Source: Lipingzhangella_A rawalii
GTDB lineage: Bacteria; Actinomycetota; Actinomycetes; Streptosporangiales; Streptosporangiaceae
Length of the DNA stretch: 64,000 nucleotides
Direction of reading: 5' to 3'
NCBI RefSeq assembly: GCF_031628175.1
Contig: NZ_JAVLVT010000002.1
Coordinates: forward strand, 124,001 to 188,000
Notes under the pieces: model-generated
Databases searched by the model: none
The model's input: the letters and a program-made list of their open reading frames with translations, nothing else
Told to the model about the DNA's origin: nothing
Shown here: positions 37,914 through 46,729 of the stretch, in pieces
How the letters are laid out: the number at the start of each line of letters is the position of its first letter
Numbering within the stretch: position 1 is the first letter of the stretch
Made by a program: the position numbers and the translations under genes

Positions 37914-38689
37914 CGGTCCCACCGGAAGAACAGGGCTGCCACCAGCCCGCCGACCACCGTGAACGCGATCAGGACCAGGATGTTGGACGCGTCCACCGAC
38001 TCCCCCATCCACGCATGGGACAGGGCGTCCACCGCGGCCCCGAACGGCAGCCACTCTCCGAGGCGGGCCAGCGTGTCCGGGAGCGAATCTTGCCCCCCGA
38101 ACATCCCGCCGAGGGCCCCCAGCGCGAAGAACCCCACCAGGCCGAACGCGAGCGCCGCGTTGGGGGTCGGCGCCACCGCGGCCACAACCATCCCCAGGGC
38201 GTACATCGCGGCGATCGTCAACGCGACCACACCCAGCGCGGCACCGGCATGCATCGGCAGTGTGGCGTCAAAGAAAACGAGGGCCACCCCGAAAGCCAAG
38301 GTGATGCCCACGATCGCCTGGAGCAGGCTCACCACGACCTGGGCGATCAGCACCATCGCGGGATGGGCAGGGGTGACCGCGAGCCGACGCAGGACCCCGG
38401 TCTTGCGATACGTCGCGAGGAAACTTGGCATGTTGATGACGCCGATCGTGGCGATCACGATCGTGAACACGATGGGCAGCACATAGATGTCCAGGGCCGA
38501 ACGCCCCGCCACCACCTCCTCGTCGGCGGCCATGGAGGCGTTCATGACGAGGATCAGCAGCGGCAGCCCAATCGGAACGACGAGCCCGGCGGTGTCCCGG
38601 GCGACCATCTTCGCCTCACAGCGGATCAGCATGAGCCACGAGCCGATCCCAGGGCGACGGGCGGGAAGGGTGGTGGTGGAGGTGGTCAC
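37910..38689 (-). CDS. ABC-2 type transporter permease
   Basis: 259 residues with six membrane helices, from LPLLILVMNASM to VLIAFTVVGGLVAALFFRWDR. Typical ABC-2 features include PTFLATYRKTGVLRRLAVTPAHPAMVLIAQVVVSLLQAIVGITLAFG-like loops between helices. The GTG start overlaps the ATPase stop (GTGA). It probably exports a lipid, antibiotic or peptide. Confidence 0.9.
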   Translation of the reverse strand: MTTSTTTLPARRPGIGSWLMLIRCEAKMVARDTAGLVVPIGLPLLILVMNASMAADEEVVAGRSALDIYVLPIVFTIVIATIGVINMPSFLATYRKTGVLRRLAVTPAHPAMVLIAQVVVSLLQAIVGITLAFGVALVFFDATLPMHAGAALGVVALTIAAMYALGMVVAAVAPTPNAALAFGLVGFFALGALGGMFGGQDSLPDTLARLGEWLPFGAAVDALSHAWMGESVDASNILVLIAFTVVGGLVAALFFRWDR

Positions 38690-39429
38690 GCTGCGTTCTC
38701 CTCGTCGTTCTCGTGCTCGAGTTCCTTGCCGGTCAGTGCCACGAATGCGTCTTCGAGACCGGCGGTTCCGGCCCGGCGGATGATCCCGGCGCAGGTGTCG
38801 AGGGCCACGACACGCCCCGCATCGATGACAGCGACCCGGTCACAGAGGCGTTCCACCTCGTCCATGGCATGGCTGACCAGCACAACCGTCTCTTCGGTGA
38901 GGCTTTCGATCGATGTCCACATCCGTCGGCGCGCCCGGGGGTCCAGGCCGGTGGTGAGCTCGTCGAGAATCACCACCCGGGGCCGCCCGGCGAGCGCGAG
39001 CGCGATGGACAGCCGCTGCTGTTGGCCCCCGGAGAGCTTGTCGAAACGGGTGCGGCGCTGCGAACCGAGCTCCACCAGGTCCAACAGTTCGTCGGTGGGG
39101 CGGGGGTCGGGGTAGAAGCTGCGGTAGAGATTCACCAGTTCCACGACGGTCAGTGTGTCGTGGAGTTGTGCCTTCTGTAGCTGCACCCCGAGGACCTGAC
39201 GCAGTGCCGCACGATCCCGGCGGGGATCCAACCCGAACACGGTGACCTGGCCGGAGTCGGGCGTGCGCAGCCCGGCGATCATTTCGACAGTGGTGGTTTT
39301 TCCGGCGCCGTTCGTGCCGAGGATGCCCAGAACCTCCCCGGGCTCGACCCGCAGGCTGACGTCCGCGACCGCGAGGGTGTCCCCGTAGCGCTTCTGGAGG
39401 TGTTCGGCGTGGATGGCTGGTTCGTTCAT
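38686..39429 (-). CDS. ABC transporter ATP-binding protein
   Basis: 247 residues. Walker A is GTNGAGKTT, signature LSGGQQQRLSIALAL, Walker B VVILDELTTGLDP with switch His in LVSHAMDEVERL. The TTTVEM start and 'AGLRTPDSGQVTVFG' suit a drug/lipid exporter (DrrA-like). The ATG at 39429 is used because the conserved domain begins at once (MNEPAIHAEHLQKRYG). The divergent two-component pair very probably controls this operon. Confidence 0.93.
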   Translation of the reverse strand: MNEPAIHAEHLQKRYGDTLAVADVSLRVEPGEVLGILGTNGAGKTTTVEMIAGLRTPDSGQVTVFGLDPRRDRAALRQVLGVQLQKAQLHDTLTVVELVNLYRSFYPDPRPTDELLDLVELGSQRRTRFDKLSGGQQQRLSIALALAGRPRVVILDELTTGLDPRARRRMWTSIESLTEETVVLVSHAMDEVERLCDRVAVIDAGRVVALDTCAGIIRRAGTAGLEDAFVALTGKELEHENDEENAA

Positions 39430-39540
39430 GGGCTCAAAGCTAGGCCGAGGGCCGGCAGGGGCGCCTGTGCCGAAGGTCAGCAATGACCACCATGACTTTC
39501 GGCACCTGGGTCAGCCCACGGCAGGCTCTAAGCTTGTGCC

Positions 39541-40647
39541 ATGCGTCGTTTCACTCCGGAGGAGTGGTCGGGGGTCGCGATGCTTGCGGTGTGCGTCGGC
39601 ATCGGCGCGCCCGTCGCACTCGGCCCGATCGATCCCCACATCCCCCTCGTCGCCTGGCTGTTGGTGTACGCGGCGACCCTCGGGGCCGTGGTGGGCACCG
39701 CGATCAACGTCGACCATCCCCGGGTGCAGTCCGTGACCTACGCGGCGGCGGTTGTGCTCAGCTGGTGTGTCCTGCTGACCGTTCCCAACCCGGGGATGCT
39801 GGCGATCCTGCTGGTCGTCATCGCCGCCTTCGGATGTTACGTACTGGGGTTACGGGCGAACCTGCTCGTGGTGGCGCTGAACAGCGGTGTCATCACCGTC
39901 GCCTGGGTCCTGAGTGGGCGGGACACCGCCGATGTCCTGTTGAGTGTCGGCTTCTACACCATGATCCAGCTGGCCGCGTTGTTGAGCGTCACGGCACTGC
40001 TGCGGGAACAGCGCATGCGTGCGGAGCTCACCGAGGCCCACGTGGAGCTCCAGGCCACGGGCGCGCTGCTGGAGGAGTCCACCCGCACGGCCGAGCGCCT
40101 ACGCATCTCACGGGAGCTGCACGACCTCATCGGGCACCAGCTCACCGTGCTCACCCTGGAGCTGGAGGCGGCCCGGCACCGGCAGGGGGAAGCTGTCCAG
40201 GCCCATATCGAGCGCGCCAACGACGTGGCCCGGGGACTGCTGGCGGACGTACGTTCCACGGTGAGTACTCTGCGCACGGAGTCGTCGACGGACCTAGCCA
40301 CGGCGCTGCGGAACGTGGGTCGGGACGTGCCCGGACTGGACATCGGAATCGAGGTTGCCGAAAACGTGCGCGCAGACGAGGAGCAGACCGCGGCCCTGAT
40401 CCGCGCTACCCAGGAGGTCGTCACGAACACGCTGAAGCACGCCGAGGCGCGGGAACTGTGGATCGACGTCACGCAGGACGACGAGGCGATCCACCTCACC
40501 GCTGTCGACGACGGCAAGGGGGCGCCCGGGGTGACTCCCGGGAACGGTCTTCGTGGCTTGGCGGAACGGTTCGACGCCCTCGGTGGCCGGGTGGACTGTG
40601 ACGGCACTTCGGGGTTTCGGGTGAGTGCCCGGGTGCCGGTCCGATGA
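39541..40647 (+). CDS. NarL-type sensor histidine kinase
   Basis: 368 residues. About five N-terminal membrane helices (residues 8-150) with hardly any external loop suggest membrane sensing. The HisKA_3 dimerisation motif is RISRELHDLIGHQLTVLTLELEAARH (phospho-His in ELHD). The ATPase part has EVVTNTLKHAEAREL and the G-box DDGKGAPGVTPGNGLRGLAERFDALGGR. ATGA overlap with the regulator gene. Its placement opposite the ABC exporter suggests that it senses the exported drug or envelope stress. Confidence 0.94.
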   Translation: MRRFTPEEWSGVAMLAVCVGIGAPVALGPIDPHIPLVAWLLVYAATLGAVVGTAINVDHPRVQSVTYAAAVVLSWCVLLTVPNPGMLAILLVVIAAFGCYVLGLRANLLVVALNSGVITVAWVLSGRDTADVLLSVGFYTMIQLAALLSVTALLREQRMRAELTEAHVELQATGALLEESTRTAERLRISRELHDLIGHQLTVLTLELEAARHRQGEAVQAHIERANDVARGLLADVRSTVSTLRTESSTDLATALRNVGRDVPGLDIGIEVAENVRADEEQTAALIRATQEVVTNTLKHAEARELWIDVTQDDEAIHLTAVDDGKGAPGVTPGNGLRGLAERFDALGGRVDCDGTSGFRVSARVPVR

Positions 40648-41288
40648 CCCGGGTTGTGGTGGTCGACGACCAGACGCTGGTACGTCAGGGCATCCGGGGG
40701 TTGTTGGACGTCGCGGGGATCGACGTGGTGGGCGAGGCCGACGACGGTGCCGCCGCCCTCGACACCATCACCGAGGTGGAACCGGACGTGGTCCTGTTGG
40801 ACCTGCGCATGCCGGGCCACGACGGTATCTGGGCCCTGGAGCAGCTCCGCGACCGGGGCATGGACGTTCCGGTGCTCGTCCTCACCACCTTCGACGACGA
40901 CACGCTGGTCCTGGAGGCCCTTCGGGCGGGGGCGCGCGGCTACCTGCTGAAGGATGTCACGCTCGACCAGCTCACCCGAGCCGTCGAGACGCTCGCCGGC
41001 GGTGGCACCATGATCGCGCCCTCCATCACCGACCGGCTGGTACGGGCCGTGCAGAGTGGGGCCAGTCCGGTCGGGGCCGACGCCCCGCCGGTGCAGGAAC
41101 TCACCGAGCGGGAGGTTGAGGTGCTGCGGCTGGTGGCCGAGGGATACAACAACCGGGAGATTTCCGAGGTGCTGTATCTGGCGGAGGGCACGGTCAAAAA
41201 CCACGTGTCCACGATTCTCGTCAAGCTCTGCGCCCGGGACCGTACGAACGCGGTGTTGCGGGCCCTCCACGACGGCATCCTGCGCTGA
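40644..41288 (+). CDS. NarL/FixJ-type response regulator
   Basis: 214 residues. The receiver has the DD pair VVVDDQ and phospho-Asp in VVLLDLRMPGHDG; conserved Thr in LTTFDD and Lys in LLKDVT. The LuxR-type HTH is ELTEREVEVLRLVAEGYNNREISEVLYLAEGTVKNHVSTILVKL. It forms a pair with the upstream kinase. A dispersed stem-loop repeat lies 50 bases past the stop. Confidence 0.95.
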   Translation: MTRVVVVDDQTLVRQGIRGLLDVAGIDVVGEADDGAAALDTITEVEPDVVLLDLRMPGHDGIWALEQLRDRGMDVPVLVLTTFDDDTLVLEALRAGARGYLLKDVTLDQLTRAVETLAGGGTMIAPSITDRLVRAVQSGASPVGADAPPVQELTEREVEVLRLVAEGYNNREISEVLYLAEGTVKNHVSTILVKLCARDRTNAVLRALHDGILR

Positions 41289-41337
41289 GAACGCCGCTGC
41301 GGTACGCCCCGGGATCCCCCCAGCGGTGGGCGGGCCT

Positions 41338-41399
41338 CCCCCATCGGCCTTTTCCCCATCCCATCGTGTGTGGGGGCGCCCCGAGGCGCCAGAGCCACC
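41338..41399 (+). repeat. Dispersed stem-loop repeat, copy B
   Basis: CCCCCATCGGCCTTTTCCCC, then TGTGTGGGGGCGCCCC, then AGGCGCCAGAGCCACC, in the same order as copy A. It lies in the 3' flank of the response regulator. Confidence 0.65.
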
Positions 41400-41465
41400 G
41401 CAATGCCCCCCTGAAGCGGGTGGAGGTGAGCGGCTACCGGCCCGTGTCTGGCGGCCCCCACGCAC

Positions 41466-41515
41466 ACGGCCGGGGTCGCGCACGGGGGAACCCTGCCGTG
41501 CCCGACCCCGGCCGT
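41466..41515 (-). terminator. Terminator of mdh
   Basis: A 20-bp stem with one mismatch (ACGGCCGGGGTCGCGCACGG against its complement) and a 10-base loop, 29 bases past the mdh stop. Confidence 0.8.
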
Positions 41516-41543
41516 TGGTCCGCGACCGGTCCTGCGGCCGGTG

Positions 41544-42500
41544 CTACATGCCCTGCACGTCGGCCTGCTTGGCGCGCACGGCTTCGGCGGCCTCCTTGAG
41601 GCCAGAAAGCTCCTGGTCGGTCAGGGGCGTTTCCACGATCTCGGTGATGCCGCCCTTGCCGAGCTTGGCCTGCACCCCGAGGTAGACCCCGGAGATGCCG
41701 AACTGGCCGTCCACCCACGCGCACACGGGGAATACCGCGCCCGAATCCTCGTGCACGGCCTTGGCCATGCGGGCCACGGCAGCCGAGGGGGCGTAGTAGG
41801 CCGAGCCGGTCTTCAGCAGCTCCACGACCTCGGCTCCGCCCTTACGGGTGCGCTCCACCAGCTCCTCGACCTTGTCGGCGGAGAAGGCCTCACTGAGCGG
41901 GGTTCCGTCCACGGAGGACTGGGAGGGCACCGGCACCATGGTGTCGCCGTGCGAGCCCAGGGTGAGCGTGCGCACGCGGGCCACGTCGACCCCGGCGGCC
42001 TCGGCGACGTTGTTGGTGAACCGGGCGGTGTCCAACACCCCGGCCTGCCCGATCACCCGGCTGTGTGGGAACTGGGAGGCGATCTGGGCGAGCGCGGTCA
42101 TCTCGTCCAGCGGGTTGGACACCACCAGGATGACCGCGTTCGGGGAATGCTTGGCGACGTTCTCGGAGACCCCACGCACGATCTTGGCGTTGACCTCGAG
42201 CAGGTCCATACGGCTCATACCGGGCTTGCGGGGCATGCCTGCGGTGATGACGACGATGTCGGAACCGGCGGTAGCCTCGTAGCCGTCACCCTCGGCGGTG
42301 GTGGTAACCCCCGTGACCTTCGTCTCGAAGCCCTCGATGGGCCGCGACTGGTTCATGTCCAGTGCCAGGCCCGCGGGCTTGCCCTCGATGATGTCGGTGA
42401 GTACGACCTCCTCGAAGATGTCGTACTCGGCGAGCCGCTGTGCTGTCGTGGAGCCGTAGAAGCCGGCGCCTACCACCGTCACCTTGCCGTTGCGAGCCAT
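41544..42500 (-). CDS. mdh: Malate dehydrogenase (LDH-like)
   Basis: 318 residues. It begins with the nucleotide-binding GAGFYGSTTAQRLA. Asp in VVLTDI suggests NAD preference. Substrate Arg residues are in AGMPRKPGMSRMDLL, and the catalytic His is in LTLGSHGDTMVPV. It oxidises malate to oxaloacetate in the TCA cycle. The gene lies just downstream of icd, the conserved actinobacterial order, with its own terminator. Confidence 0.96.
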   Translation of the reverse strand: MARNGKVTVVGAGFYGSTTAQRLAEYDIFEEVVLTDIIEGKPAGLALDMNQSRPIEGFETKVTGVTTTAEGDGYEATAGSDIVVITAGMPRKPGMSRMDLLEVNAKIVRGVSENVAKHSPNAVILVVSNPLDEMTALAQIASQFPHSRVIGQAGVLDTARFTNNVAEAAGVDVARVRTLTLGSHGDTMVPVPSQSSVDGTPLSEAFSADKVEELVERTRKGGAEVVELLKTGSAYYAPSAAVARMAKAVHEDSGAVFPVCAWVDGQFGISGVYLGVQAKLGKGGITEIVETPLTDQELSGLKEAAEAVRAKQADVQGM

Positions 42501-42597
42501 CGGGCCTCCTTGTCCTACCGGGATCGGGGGCGTGGTGCCCCATTGTTCGTGGGTGTTGCGGCCACGGGCCGGCCACCGGCCCGCCGGAACGGACCGG

Positions 42598-42623
42598 CGG
42601 GGCCGGCACGTAGGCCGGCCCCG
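42598..42623 (-). terminator. Terminator of icd
   Basis: Perfect 10-bp stem (CGGGGCCGGC / GCCGGCCCCG) with a 6-base loop, 10 bases past the icd stop and before mdh, so the two genes are probably separately transcribed. Confidence 0.75.
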
Positions 42624-42632
42624 TGTCCGGCC

Positions 42633-43856
42633 TCAGGCCGACGCCTTCGCCTTCTGGAGGTTCTCGTCCAGCACGGCGAGGAACTCCTGGGTGGTCAACC
42701 ACTTCTGGTCGCCACCGACGAGAAGCGCGAGGTCCTTGGTCATCTGCCCGTTCTCCACACTGGAGACCACGACCCGCTCCAGGGTCTGGGCGAAGTCCAC
42801 GACCTCAGGGGTGTTGTCCAGCTTGCCGCGGTGCTCCAGTCCCCGGGTCCAGGCGAAGATGGAGGCGATGGGGTTGGTGGAGGTCGGCTGGCCCTGCTGG
42901 TGCTGCCGGTAGTGACGCGTGACGGTGCCGTGCGCGGCCTCAGCCTCGACCGTGCGCCCGTCAGCGGTCTTCAGCACCGAGGTCATCAGGCCCAGCGAGC
43001 CGAAGCCCTGCGCAACCGTGTCGGACTGCACGTCCCCGTCGTAGTTCTTGCAGGCCCAGACGTAACCGCCCTCCCACTTCAGGGACGCGGCCACCATGTC
43101 GTCGATCAGCCGGTGCTCGTAGGTGAGTCCCGCGGCCTCGAAGCGCTCCTTGAACTCGCTCTCGTAGATCTCCTCGAACACGTCCTTGAACATGCCGTCG
43201 TAGGACTTCAGGATCGTGTTCTTCGTGGACATGTACACCGGGTAACCGCGGTCCAGCCCGTAGTTGAAGCTGGCTCGCGCGAAGTCGGCGATGGAGTTCT
43301 TGAAGTTGTACATCCCCATGGCGACGCCCCCATCCTCAGGGAAACGCGCCACCTCCATCTCCATGGGCTCCCCGCCGTCGTCGGGGGTGTAGGTGATGGT
43401 CACCGTGCCCGGACCGGGAACCTTGAAGTCCTGGGCCTTGTACTGGTCCGCGTGGGCGTGCCGGCCGATGATGATCGGCTTGGTCCATCCCGGAACCACG
43501 CGCGGCACGTTCGAGCAGATGATCGGCTCCCGGAAAACCACCCCGCCGAGGATGTTGCGGATGGTTCCGTTGGGCGAGCGCCACATCCGCTTGAGCCCGA
43601 ACTCCTCGACCCGGGCCTCGTCCGGAGTGATGGTCGCGCACTTGACACCGACCCCATGCTCGCGGATCGCGTTGGCCGCGTCCACGGTGATCTGGTCGTC
43701 GGTGCGGTCTCGCTCCTCGATGCCGAGGTCGTAGTAGCGAAGGTCGATGTCCAGGTACGGCAGGATCAACCGGTCCTTGATGAAGGACCAGATGATCCGG
43801 GTCATCTCATCGCCGTCGAGCTCCACTACCGGATTGGCTACCTTGATCTTGGTCAT
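42633..43856 (-). CDS. icd: NADP-dependent isocitrate dehydrogenase (dimeric type)
   Basis: 407 residues of the eukaryote-like homodimeric type: NPVVELDGDEMTRIIW, RMWRSPNGTIRNILGGVVFREPI, SKNTILKSYDG-like (MSTKNTILKSYDG), DDMVA, GSLGLMTSVL and EAAHGTVTRHYR. It decarboxylates isocitrate to 2-oxoglutarate with NADP. The ATG at 43856 starts MTKIKVANP; the longer frame upstream is not conserved. Confidence 0.97.
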   Translation of the reverse strand: MTKIKVANPVVELDGDEMTRIIWSFIKDRLILPYLDIDLRYYDLGIEERDRTDDQITVDAANAIREHGVGVKCATITPDEARVEEFGLKRMWRSPNGTIRNILGGVVFREPIICSNVPRVVPGWTKPIIIGRHAHADQYKAQDFKVPGPGTVTITYTPDDGGEPMEMEVARFPEDGGVAMGMYNFKNSIADFARASFNYGLDRGYPVYMSTKNTILKSYDGMFKDVFEEIYESEFKERFEAAGLTYEHRLIDDMVAASLKWEGGYVWACKNYDGDVQSDTVAQGFGSLGLMTSVLKTADGRTVEAEAAHGTVTRHYRQHQQGQPTSTNPIASIFAWTRGLEHRGKLDNTPEVVDFAQTLERVVVSSVENGQMTKDLALLVGGDQKWLTTQEFLAVLDENLQKAKASA

Positions 43857-44036
43857 GGCTGTGTGGCTGTCCCTTCGTGTCCGGTGGTGCGTGACGCCCC
43901 CAACCGACGCGGGTCGTGCCCCAGGTCTCGTGGACGTGGGCACAGGCACCCCGAATCGCGAACCGGTTGGCCGCGGATCGAGTGCGTCGCAGTTATCTCG
44001 ATATCAAGCTTATTCCAGCCTAATCGAGACTCGTTC

Positions 44037-44453
44037 CTAGAGTTGCGGCGCCACCCACGCAAGCACGACGAGTAGCACTGCCAGGCCAAACAGCAGGGTC
44101 AGGTCGAACAGGCGGCTGCGGACCGCCAACATCCCCGCCAGGTGCGGCGGCAGGATCGCGCGGAACAACGCGGCCAGGAGCAGAGCTCCGGCGATCAGAG
44201 CCGGCCCCCGTTTGAAGTACGCCGCGGCGACAATCACGATTCCAGCGCCCATGGTGGCCAACACCAGGTAGTAGGGAATCTGGGTCAGCCAGGCGGGCTG
44301 CTCCTCCCGCTGCGGGGCCGACTCGTTACCCGGATCGCCTCCGGCTGTGTCGGCCTGCTGACCCACGCCGGACGCGTCCGCGGGCCGGGCCGTCTCCACC
44401 GGCTCCTGGACGTCATCCTGACCGGACGCATCCGCAGCTTCGTCCCGTGCCAC
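44037..44453 (-). CDS. DUF3017 membrane protein
   Basis: 138 residues: an acidic N-terminal region (1-55) followed by three membrane helices (IPYYLVLATMGAGIVIVAAAYF, RGPALIAGALLLAALFRAIL, LFDLTLLFGLAVLLVVLAWV) with the family motif ARGPALIAG-like and LPPHLAGMLAVRSR. In Streptomyces this gene lies between folD and mdh, as here. The GTG start has GAGGTCGAG before it, but the N-terminus could be longer. Confidence 0.8.
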   Translation of the reverse strand: MARDEAADASGQDDVQEPVETARPADASGVGQQADTAGGDPGNESAPQREEQPAWLTQIPYYLVLATMGAGIVIVAAAYFKRGPALIAGALLLAALFRAILPPHLAGMLAVRSRLFDLTLLFGLAVLLVVLAWVAPQL

Positions 44454-44880
44454 CTCGACCTCACGCTCGCCTGACCAGTCCGACGGATAGAGCGGCGCCC
44501 GCAGCGAACCAGCACGTACCAGCACGTACGGGTACGACCACAGGCTCCGCTGCGGGAACGGCCCACCGCAACCGGGACACAGGAACGTGCACCCTCCGGA
44601 CGTGGACCATTCTAGGGCGTGCCCCACCGGCCCCGGCCCGCCCGGCCCGCCAGCCGCCGCAACCCAGGACCGGAAACCACGCAAACCCTGGCCTCGCCGA
44701 GGGTACCGAGCCAACCCGGTTTCGGCGGTGCACCACCCCAGCCGGCACAGGTCCGTATGCCCCAGGATCCGGGCACCCCTGGCCGAATTGCCAGAGTTCT
44801 CCCGCTTGGGGGCGTAGGAACTGTGCCACCCGGGTAACCACACATGAGATGAGCGCCACGGTGAGCGAGGATTGCCCCCC
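44454..44880. other. Gene-free region between DUF3017 and the FHA regulator
   Basis: 427 bases with no convincing gene. It contains a tandem CAGCACGTAC (44511-44530) and must hold the divergent promoters of both neighbours. Confidence 0.4.
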
Positions 44881-45618
44881 ATGAAACGTACGTCGCCATC
44901 ACCGACCGTCCCACCTGCCCGAACCGAGTCCGGTCCAGCCCAGACGGTGACCTCGTCGGCCACGACGCGCCGTACGGGCTCCCCCTGGCCCCCGCCCACC
45001 CCGGGAGAGAGCACAGTGGACGGCCCCTATCTTCGAGTGGAAGAGAACAACGAGGTCCTGCCCCTGACCGCCGAAGTCACCACCATCGGCCGCGGTTCCG
45101 GCGTCGACGTGCGGCTTGCGGACCCCAGTGTGTCCCAGTTACACGCCGAGCTGGTGCGTCGAGGTCCCTACGTCTATGTCGTGGATCTCGGACTGTCCAG
45201 GAACGGAACCCGCGTCAACGGCCGCCCCGTCGCCCGCAGGGTCCTGTCCGAAGGAGACGTCGTAACCTTCGGCTCGGCCCGTTGCCGGGTCGGCGGGATT
45301 GTGCGGGAAGAGATCCGCCCCGAGGCGGAGATGCGGCGCAGTGCCGCACCCGAACTCACCCGTCGAGAGTTGGACGTGCTGACGTCCCTGTGCCGCCCGG
45401 CACTGTCCGATGACGCCTTCGTCGCCCCAGCGACCGCGCGCGACATCGCCCAGGACCTGGTGGTGACCGAGGCGGCGGTGAAGCAGCACCTACTGCGCCT
45501 GTACCAGAAGTTCCGCATCCCCGAAGGCGCCAACCGGAGAACCCGGCTGGCGAACGAGGTCGTGGCCCTGGGGCTGGTGCGTCCCCTTCCCGCCATGGAG
45601 CAGCAACGAGCCAGCTGA
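44881..45618 (+). CDS. FHA domain protein with C-terminal LuxR-like HTH
   Basis: 245 residues. The N-terminus (1-45) is low complexity. The FHA domain (about 50-140) has EVTTIGRGSGVDVRL, PSVSQLHAELVRR, DLGLSRNGTRVNGRPV, with the G-R-x-x-S-H phosphothreonine-binding pattern partly kept (Ser but Gln before Leu-His). The C-terminal part has ELTRRELDVLTSLCRP and DIAQDLVVTEAAVKQHLLRLYQKFRI, a LuxR-type HTH. It probably links Ser/Thr kinase signalling to transcription. The ATG at 44881 is used; a GTG at 45016 with GGGAGAGAG in front is an equal alternative. Confidence 0.75.
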   Translation: MKRTSPSPTVPPARTESGPAQTVTSSATTRRTGSPWPPPTPGESTVDGPYLRVEENNEVLPLTAEVTTIGRGSGVDVRLADPSVSQLHAELVRRGPYVYVVDLGLSRNGTRVNGRPVARRVLSEGDVVTFGSARCRVGGIVREEIRPEAEMRRSAAPELTRRELDVLTSLCRPALSDDAFVAPATARDIAQDLVVTEAAVKQHLLRLYQKFRIPEGANRRTRLANEVVALGLVRPLPAMEQQRAS

Positions 45619-45656
45619 CCAGGGCCCGCATCGGACACAGTTTCCGGTGGTGCAGT

Positions 45657-46508
45657 TCAGGCGGCCTGTGCCTCGGCCGCCTCCACCACGTTGACGAGCA
45701 GCATCGCCCGGGTCATCGGGCCGACCCCGCCGGGATTCGGAGAGAAGTGGCCGGCGACGCTGCGTACGTCCGGATCCACATCGCCGACGAGGCCGTCGTC
45801 CGTGCGGGTCACCCCCACGTCCAACACCGCGGCTCCCGGCGCCACCATCTCCGGGGTGACGAGTCCGGGAACCCCGGCACCGGCGACGACAATATCCGCA
45901 CCGCGGGTGTGCCGGGCCATGTCCCGTGTCCCCGTGTGGCACAGCGTCACCGTGGCGTTCTCGCTGCGCCGGGTCAGCAACAGCCCCAGCGGGCGTCCCA
46001 CGGTCACGCCGCGGCCGATGACCACGACCTCGGCTCCCCGCAGGGGCACCTCGTAGCGTCGCAACAGTTCGATGATTCCACGGGGGGTGCAGGGGAGTGG
46101 CCCCTCCCGCATCAGGGCCAGGCGGCCGAGGCTGTTGGGGTGCAGCCCGTCCGCGTCCTTCGCCGGATCCATACGTTCCAGGACCGCCAGCTCGTCGATG
46201 CCCTCGGGCAGGGGTAGTTGCACGATGTAGCCGGTGCAGGCGGGGTCGGCATTCAGCTCGTCCACCGCCGCCTCCACCTCGGCCTGGGTCGCGCTGGCTG
46301 GCAGGTCCCGCCGGATACTCGCGATTCCCACCTCCGCACAGTCTCGGTGTTTGCCACCGACGTAGGCGTGGCTGCCGGGATCGTCTCCGACCAGGATCGT
46401 CCCCAGCCCCGGAACGATCCCCTTGGCCCCGAGCGAGGCCACACGTTGCTTCAGTTCCGCCTTGATCGCTGCGGCGGTTGCCTTCCCATCCAGTGTCTGT
46501 GCGCTCAC
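45657..46508 (-). CDS. folD: Bifunctional methylenetetrahydrofolate dehydrogenase/cyclohydrolase
   Basis: 283 residues. Motifs: GTILVGDDPGSHAYVGGKHRDCAEVGI (catalytic Lys), GYIVQLPLPEGID, PAKDADGLHPNSLGRL, CTPRGIIELLRRYEVPLRGAEVVVIGRGVTVGRPLGLLL (NADP site), and VGVTRTDDGLVGDVD. It supplies 10-formyl-THF for purN and purH, its upstream neighbours. The GTG at 46508 has GGAAGGA ahead. Confidence 0.96.
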   Translation of the reverse strand: MSAQTLDGKATAAAIKAELKQRVASLGAKGIVPGLGTILVGDDPGSHAYVGGKHRDCAEVGIASIRRDLPASATQAEVEAAVDELNADPACTGYIVQLPLPEGIDELAVLERMDPAKDADGLHPNSLGRLALMREGPLPCTPRGIIELLRRYEVPLRGAEVVVIGRGVTVGRPLGLLLTRRSENATVTLCHTGTRDMARHTRGADIVVAGAGVPGLVTPEMVAPGAAVLDVGVTRTDDGLVGDVDPDVRSVAGHFSPNPGGVGPMTRAMLLVNVVEAAEAQAA

Positions 46509-46620
46509 GGGATCATCCTTCCAGACCAGGCCGAGCTTCGGCACCAAACGTAATATCCCGCGCAGCGGTCGGCTCCGGGCGCGCGGACGGCAGGCAGGTT
46601 CGGTGCACGGGGTGTGTCGG

Positions 46621-46693
46621 GGTGGGGTTTTGGCGCTGTTGTCGCCTGGGGGATCGCCCCCAGACCATGGGGGCTGGGAAAAGCCGATGGGGG
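46621..46693 (-). repeat. Dispersed stem-loop repeat, copy C
   Basis: On the minus strand it reads CCCCCATCGGCTTTTCCCAG, then CCCCATGGTCTGGGGGCG, then CCCAGGCG and CGCCAAAACCCCACC. The palindrome CTGGGGG-ATCG-CCCCCAG is perfect. It lies 37 bases past the stop of purH. Confidence 0.65.
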
Positions 46694-46729
46694 CAGCAGA
46701 CGTGGGGCATCCGCGCCCCCACCACCGAA

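Noticed and set aside
41541..44075. Long plus-strand open frame across mdh and icd
   Set aside because: It is a shadow of two certain genes on the minus strand.
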